This document shows, piece by piece, positions 59,225 to 64,000 of a DNA stretch of 64,000 nt. Within the stretch, counting starts at the first letter, position 1. The number at the start of each line of letters is the position of its first letter. Position numbers and translations under genes: made by a program. This DNA is from Cristatella mucedo (Eukaryota; Bryozoa; Phylactolaemata; Cristatellidae). The stretch lies in assembly GCA_009760855.2 (NCBI GenBank), contig WPIO01000091.1, positions 1,219,001-1,283,000 of the forward strand, in the 5' to 3' direction. The notes under the pieces are model-generated. The model searched no databases and was not told where the DNA came from. It saw only the letters and a program-made list of their open reading frames with translations.

Positions 59225-59338
59225 ATAAATACTACCGATATGAAGAGAAAAGAAAGGTAGCGTCTGTCCATCCAGGACAGCGGGAGAAAATAGGGCGAGC
59301 GAGCAATCGTGCGATCAATCAGACAATGCCTATGACGG

Positions 59339-59458
59339 GGGAGAGCCTTTGCGGCTGTTACCCTGCTTGCAGCAGGCGATGAAGCTGCTCTAGCTGCAGG
59401 ACTCAAGCCACTGACATGGGTCGTGAAGTGCAAACACCTTACTCCTAGGCTAAAAATC
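59339..59458 (-). mobile_element. diverged SINE1 copy
   Basis: Minus strand keeps the AGCCGCAAAGGCTC body and a tRNA-like head with a mutated B-box (GGCTTGAGTCC). The 3' end is missing. Confidence 0.65.
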
Positions 59459-60020
59459 ATGATTAGCCTTTCTGGATGAATCCAGTGACCCTCGTGCGAA
59501 AGAATCATGAAATCAACCTTGTTCATATTACTTTCCTAAACTAAAATAACTTACGTCGTAGCACAGGCTAGCACGTGGGGACAATCAAAAGAAAAATATT
59601 CTACACCTCATCGGTGAAGTTACGGTGCCTCGCCCAAAAGCCGACGGCTCAATATACTGCAGCCTGGGGGGGGGGAACTCGGCCAGGGTGTCTGCTGGAG
59701 CATCGGTATTCAACCCGGGTGTCTTGTTCCAGCGTGACTTGTGTCGTGCCGTCCACAGGTCTCACGAATAACTTCGACCCACCTGCCATTTCCAAAACGA
59801 GCAGTGCAAAAGTGCATTTTCAGTTTTATTCTATAGACAAATGGTTTTTCGGACCTACTGAGAAAATGTCTTGCCATTGAGCAGGCGAGTTTTCATGCAA
59901 ATGGCCTGCAGCGGGCCGTCCCTGCCCGTACTCTCAGCTTCGAACCACCTGCCATATCCAGAATCAGTTTGATGAAGCTGGGATTATAGGCCACAACGGC
60001 CGACTTCAGGCAACGGCCGC

Positions 60021-60218
60021 TTGTGTTCTTATGTAAATGGTGGCGAACTGTATGTCGGCCCAGCACGACGGGGCACGTTCGAGGCTCCGATACACTTGCG
60101 GCCTTACACGGAGACTCCGAGCGGATCCGGAAATATTACGCATAGCAGGCCAGCGCGTCTCGAGCTTTCCCCTGCTCAATTTGGAGTGATTACATTTAAA
60201 CACACAGACGCATAACAT
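60021..60218 (+). other. unidentified open frame
   Basis: 64 codons without ATG start, ending in TAA and reading 'ELYVGPARRGTFEAPIHLRP' in part. Composition is protein-like but no family was recognised and no partner exon was found. Confidence 0.2.
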
Positions 60219-60289
60219 TGATGAAAGTATGTAAACGATTCATCCGGTCAGCTTTAAAGCACCATTTTCATAGGAGAGAATAAATTAAC

Positions 60290-60620
60290 GGAAGCAGCGT
60301 TCGCAGCCCGCGGCGCTAGTTCGTTCGTGGCGGGCTCGGACGCGCGTCGTCTGCGCGACGAGTGTCCATACGGACGGACAAGCCGGCGGACAAGCAGAAA
60401 GTCCGCCGCTGCCGGACTAGCGGGTCACGAGGCAACAGCTAACCCGTTGCAATTAAATCCAGCTTAGTCAGCCGATGCGGTCCAAATGCAGCGCCTAATG
60501 AGGCGGTACTCAGCGCGCCCCGATGGCCGGGTGGAGTGGTGTGAGTCCAGCTGGGGCGGAACAACATTGCGGGCGTCGTCACGCCCACACGTTGCCTAGG
60601 GTCCGAGCGTCTACTCTACA
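60290..60620. other. CpG-rich patch
   Basis: Much richer in CpG than the surroundings (for example GCGCGTCGTCTGCGCGACG). Contains a GCGCGACGAGTG/CGTCGTC inverted motif. It could be a promoter of an unseen gene beyond this repeat cluster, or a repeat unit. No open frame of note. Confidence 0.35.
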
Positions 60621-60844
60621 AGATCCTCTAGCAGTAGGAACTGACAACCGCCTCACCATAGACAGTTCACAAATACATATTATGTTATGAGTTGAAATTA
60701 ACAATATCGCCAGCTATGCTGTGCCCGTTGTAAAGAACCGAGCACACAACAAGATTCGCTCGCTACTTGCCTACTAGAATGATTTGTATCTTTGCCATCA
60801 TCTGCAATGGTCGTGCCGAAAAGTTTCGAAAAGAAAGTAAGAAT

Positions 60845-61740
60845 AATAATAATAATAAGGCACTTTATAAAGCACCCTCAGAGAACTCAATCTCTTTCTA
60901 GGCACTTTACATTTGCTGCAAAGGGAAACGCGATTGAATGATGAGTAATATGTAAAGCGCCTAGAAAGAGACTGAGTTCTCTGAGGGCGCTTTATCAAGT
61001 GCATTGTTATTATTATTATATCGTGCTTGATAAACAACATAAATAACATGGTTAGGGGTGGCATACACAGGGTCAGCATGCAAGTGTGGTTAGTGGCAGC
61101 ATTCACAGTGTCAGCTCGCATGAGCGTGAAGGACGAATCACAGGGACCCACTAAATGCTGTCCTAAATAGGTGTGTTTTTAAGTTCCTTTTAAATGTGGT
61201 CAAGACAGGGGATATTCTGACGCAAGTTGGGAGTGAGTTCCAGGCTTTGGGAGCGTACGAACTAAATGCATGGTCTTCAAAGGATTTGAGGCTTGTAACG
61301 AGGTATTGGTAAATTGTTGGATACCGAAAAGCGGGTGGTACGGTGCTGGGCCTGGTGGGGGAGTAGATCTGAGAGATATGTTGGAGCGAAAGAATGAATG
61401 AGCCTAAAAGTGAGCGACAAAACCTTGAAGTCGATACGTTGCTTGACTGCTTGACTGGTAGCCAGTGCAGGTCGGCGAGAAGTGGTATGATGTGGCAACT
61501 GCGAAGCTGACGACAGAAAAGCCCTGCTGCATAGTTTTGCACCAGCTGTAATCGCCTGATTGCACATGCCGGTAGGCCAGCAAGCACTGAGTTACAGAAG
61601 TCAAGACGGGATGTCACAAATGTATGGACCAACTTAGACGTGATATCCTTATCTAAACAAGCCCGAATTTCAGCAATGTTATGTATATGAAAGTAGGCAC
61701 CGATACGCACACGAATGGGTACCTGGAAAGAGAACAAGTT
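60845..61740 (-). mobile_element. LINE A 3' copy with long open ORF2 end
   Basis: Minus strand: (ATT)n, hairpin, then an ORF2 C-terminus open for about 200 codons ('SRLDFCNSVLAGLPACAIRR', then 'KAWNSLPTCVRISP'), one of the better-preserved copies. Interrupted near its tail by a tiny inverted insertion (60952-61018). 5'-truncated. Confidence 0.88.
60952..61018 (+). mobile_element. 67-base LINE A tail nested in LINE A
   Basis: Reads TGTAAAGCGCCTAGAAAGAG, hairpin, then (ATT)n on the + strand, inserted in the opposite strand of the host copy. The host sequence joins GAGTAATAT to TCGTGCTTGATAAAC across it, as in the uninterrupted copy at 21720-21750. Confidence 0.85.
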
Positions 61741-61826
61741 CTCTGATGGCAATACACAAATGCATCATTATTATTACTATTAATGAGACCTTTAAGTCGA
61801 CGAACTTCCCATGGATATTCGGAATA

Positions 61827-62170
61827 ATAATAGTAATGATGCACTTGTATGGCGCACTTAGAGAACTGAATCTGTAGGCACTTTGCATATGCTGTATAGG
61901 ATGCATGATCGCATGGTTAGTAATAGCACACGAAATGTCAGCAAGGATAAAAAGGCTTAGAGCTGACAGGGTCAGGGTCAGCACTGGGTCACAGGCCTGT
62001 AACTATGGTTAGTAGCAGCGTGAGCAGTGTCAGCACCCATTAGCACACTAAGGACGAATCACAAGGACCCACTAAATGCTGTGGCAAGTAGGTAGGTGAG
62101 CGTTTTTTGCTTTCTTTAAATGTCAAGTCAGACGATGTCCAGACGTCAGTCGGGAGTGGTTAGAGGCGAC
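61827..62170 (-). mobile_element. LINE A 3' fragment
   Basis: Minus strand: tail (AATAATAATAGTAATG), hairpin remnant, then the 3' UTR-type stretch with repeated GGTTAGT...GTCAGCA blocks. A further plus-strand tail remnant lies at about 61722-61777. Confidence 0.78.
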
Positions 62171-62484
62171 GTGCACTGTGTCAACATGTGAAACATCTTT
62201 GGCTGTAGCTGTGAGACGCAGTGCTACCGTAAAGCCATTCCACAGTCAACGGTCGAGAAAATTACGATGTCTAATAATGCAGCCGATAAACGCAACGTGG
62301 ACCGTAGCAAAGACGGACAAAGCATGAGCAATAGACAGGCTCAATATAGAGTAGTCCTACATTTTGAACGGGCAGAGTAGAAGCGGCTCATTGTGATTTA
62401 CACGTGGCAAATGCTACATGCTGATCCAGCCGTCGTGCATTTGCACATTGTAATGCCATTGGCTCCTCACATGGAGCACACTCT

Positions 62485-63590
62485 TGTAACGCCGAAGGCT
62501 CGGCGGGGTAAGCTTGACCTGCCGCTTACCTAGCGGCGTAGCCTATCGCCTAATGCCGTTCGGTGCGCGCCTACGCGCAATAAGCTGGCCGCCACGAAAC
62601 GAGCGTTTCTGGCGCTGACCTGCTTACCGTTACTAAAGGGGGTCGTGAGCCCGCGGCATGAATTGGAAAGCGAGACACACAAATTGGGGATTTTACTGAA
62701 CTTTATTCGCAAGCGCACAAAGTCGCTGCGCGCCTAGTTCTGCTTTATCTCCACACTCCTCGCACGTTCTCAGCTACACCAACACTCTTGCGGAGGGAAT
62801 ACTCCTCAACACTAAGCGCGACCCGGACCCTAAACCCTAACCGGTGAACTAGGAATCCGTTCCCACCTGTGCCGAGGGAATACCCCGAACACGCCAACTA
62901 CGTCTAGCTCGCACCGGCAAATCCCTATGCCGAGACCACGTGCTAGCGCGCACACACAAAACACGAAAGAAACACAAAATGCCAGCTCGGGCGCGATACG
63001 ACCGTATTCGGTGGAGTCCACCGAATCCTCCTAGCGCGCTGTCTCGTCCTGTTCCGTCAATCGCTGGCGAACAGCCCGCCCTCCTCCCTCGCTTCCAGAG
63101 AAAACGAGTCCGACGGCGGAGCCGGACCAAAGACAGAAGACCACAGACAAAAAGACCCAGAGCGAGCGTCGCTCGACTCTTAAATACTTGGCTGAGACAA
63201 TGGGGCAAGAGCTTAGTGGTATTGGGCCCGACACCATGGCCCATTACTGTAAGGAACTAATACCGGCACTAGGCCACTGGAATGTCCCCTCTGTCCAGCT
63301 TGAATGGCGAATGGGTTCCAGACGATTCTTTCTTGGACCGAGTGAAGGCGGAGGTTGACAGGCTAGCCAACATCAATCAGCAGCTTCCGCGGGTATCGGA
63401 CCAATTCTAAAGGCCGAATCGCCACCGCCGGTCTCAGCTTCCTGGCTTGCTCTTAAGCTCTTGCTCTCTAACCGCGCTGACGCTCCTCTCTGGCTCACTG
63501 CTCCAGGACAAAGGAGTTCTAGCTCGCCTCCGAACAGCTCTTGTTCGCGCTAAAATTCAGCCAAGGCCAGCAAAGTGCTACACTCTGGTT
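62485..63590 (+). mobile_element. family X (LTR-like), continuous copy
   Basis: Starts TGTAACGCCGAAGGCTCGG. The region to about 63199 is CpG-rich and would be the LTR or leader. AGTGGTATTGGGCCCG at 63215 may be a primer-binding segment. A short gag-like frame follows ('DRVKAEVDRLANINQ'), broken by a frameshift and a stop. It matches both halves of the split copy at 18692-22232. Whether the second LTR and polymerase exist cannot be seen, because LINE A takes over at 63750. Confidence 0.6.
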
Positions 63591-63749
63591 GGCCGTAGCT
63601 GATGCGTCCTTGGCAGAATTCGTTTGGTCTAGCGGCACGTGATATCCAGCCTCCCAAGAAAGACCTGGTGACCCGTCAGCCAGTGCAGCATTGTAGGTCA
63701 AGGTGGGATCGCTCGCTGTAGCATAGGCACATTGGCTGTAAAGCGGATT

Positions 63750-64000
63750 CAGCCAACAGTAGCATGCCCTGTGTCATCCCGCATAAGCCCACAAAGAACA
63801 AATCACAAAGACCCACTAAATGCTGTGATAAATACGTGTGCTTTAAACATGGTCAAGTCAAGTTAGGAAATGTCATAATGTCGGTCATTAAAAAGTTCCC
63901 GGCTTTGGGAGCATACGAAATACAGGCACGGTCTCTAAACGAATTGAGGTTCATTCTATTTGATTCAGGGCAGTGGGTGGCAATACCTAGCCGTGTGGTG
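63750..64000 (-). mobile_element. LINE A fragment running off the window
   Basis: Minus strand: GGACCCACTAAATGCTGTG-like 3' UTR segment (reverse of CACAGCATTTAGTGGGTC) and the beginning of the ORF2 C-terminus (reads 'PKAGNFLMTD'-like). Continues past the end. Confidence 0.75.

Noticed and set aside
61138..61752. Host gene of about 200 codons on the minus strand
   Set aside because: It is the ORF2 C-terminus of LINE A, repeated elsewhere in the window.

Overview
The window looks like nuclear DNA of a metazoan, most likely a marine invertebrate. It has spliced genes with long introns, dense non-LTR retrotransposon and tRNA-derived SINE copies, DNA transposons and long microsatellites. No bacterial-style operons, CRISPR arrays or phage genes were seen. 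I cannot name the species from the sequence alone.

Two genes are supported, both on the + strand. The first is a membrane-bound RING-CH (MARCH) E3 ubiquitin ligase of the MARCHF1/MARCHF8 type. Two coding exons are visible (7839-8243 and 11156-11569) and the 5' end is unresolved. The second is a full SIRT1-type NAD-dependent protein deacetylase spread over about 34 kb (22459-56163). I assembled it as ten coding exons whose intron phases all agree, giving an open frame of 705 codons plus stop. Its first exon follows a compact CpG-rich promoter with E-box, ETS-like and perfect E2F-type sites, and its last exon carries the C-terminal segment that clamps onto the SIRT1 catalytic core.

Layout: 1-7.8 kb is repeat-rich intergenic DNA. 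7.8-11.6 kb is the MARCH gene. 11.6-22.4 kb is intergenic and holds LINE, SINE and LTR-like copies plus a 1.2-kb insertion that carries minisatellites. 22.4-56.2 kb is SIRT1, with introns full of transposons. 56.2-64 kb is intergenic DNA with more LINE copies, a CpG-rich patch and a second LTR-like element.

The mobile fraction falls into recurring families. LINE A is CR1/L2-like, with a YADD box and a 3' hairpin followed by (ATT)n. LINE B is a second CR1/L2-like family with an (ATTC)n-type tail. SINE1 has a tRNA-like head and about ten copies. SINE2 has a tRNA-like head fused to the LINE A hairpin tail. The others are a pogo/Tigger-like TA-flanked element (two copies), one hAT miniature element closely resembling the horizontally transferred SPIN family, an LTR-like family X, and an unclassified intronic repeat Y. 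The most striking observations are the SPIN-like element, a 357-bp exact LINE patch inside the pogo-like element that carries a junction from a locus 5 kb upstream, and the shared tail of SINE2 and LINE A. Family names come from recalled consensus features and were not searched. TE boundaries are generally good to about 10-30 bases; exon boundaries are given exactly.
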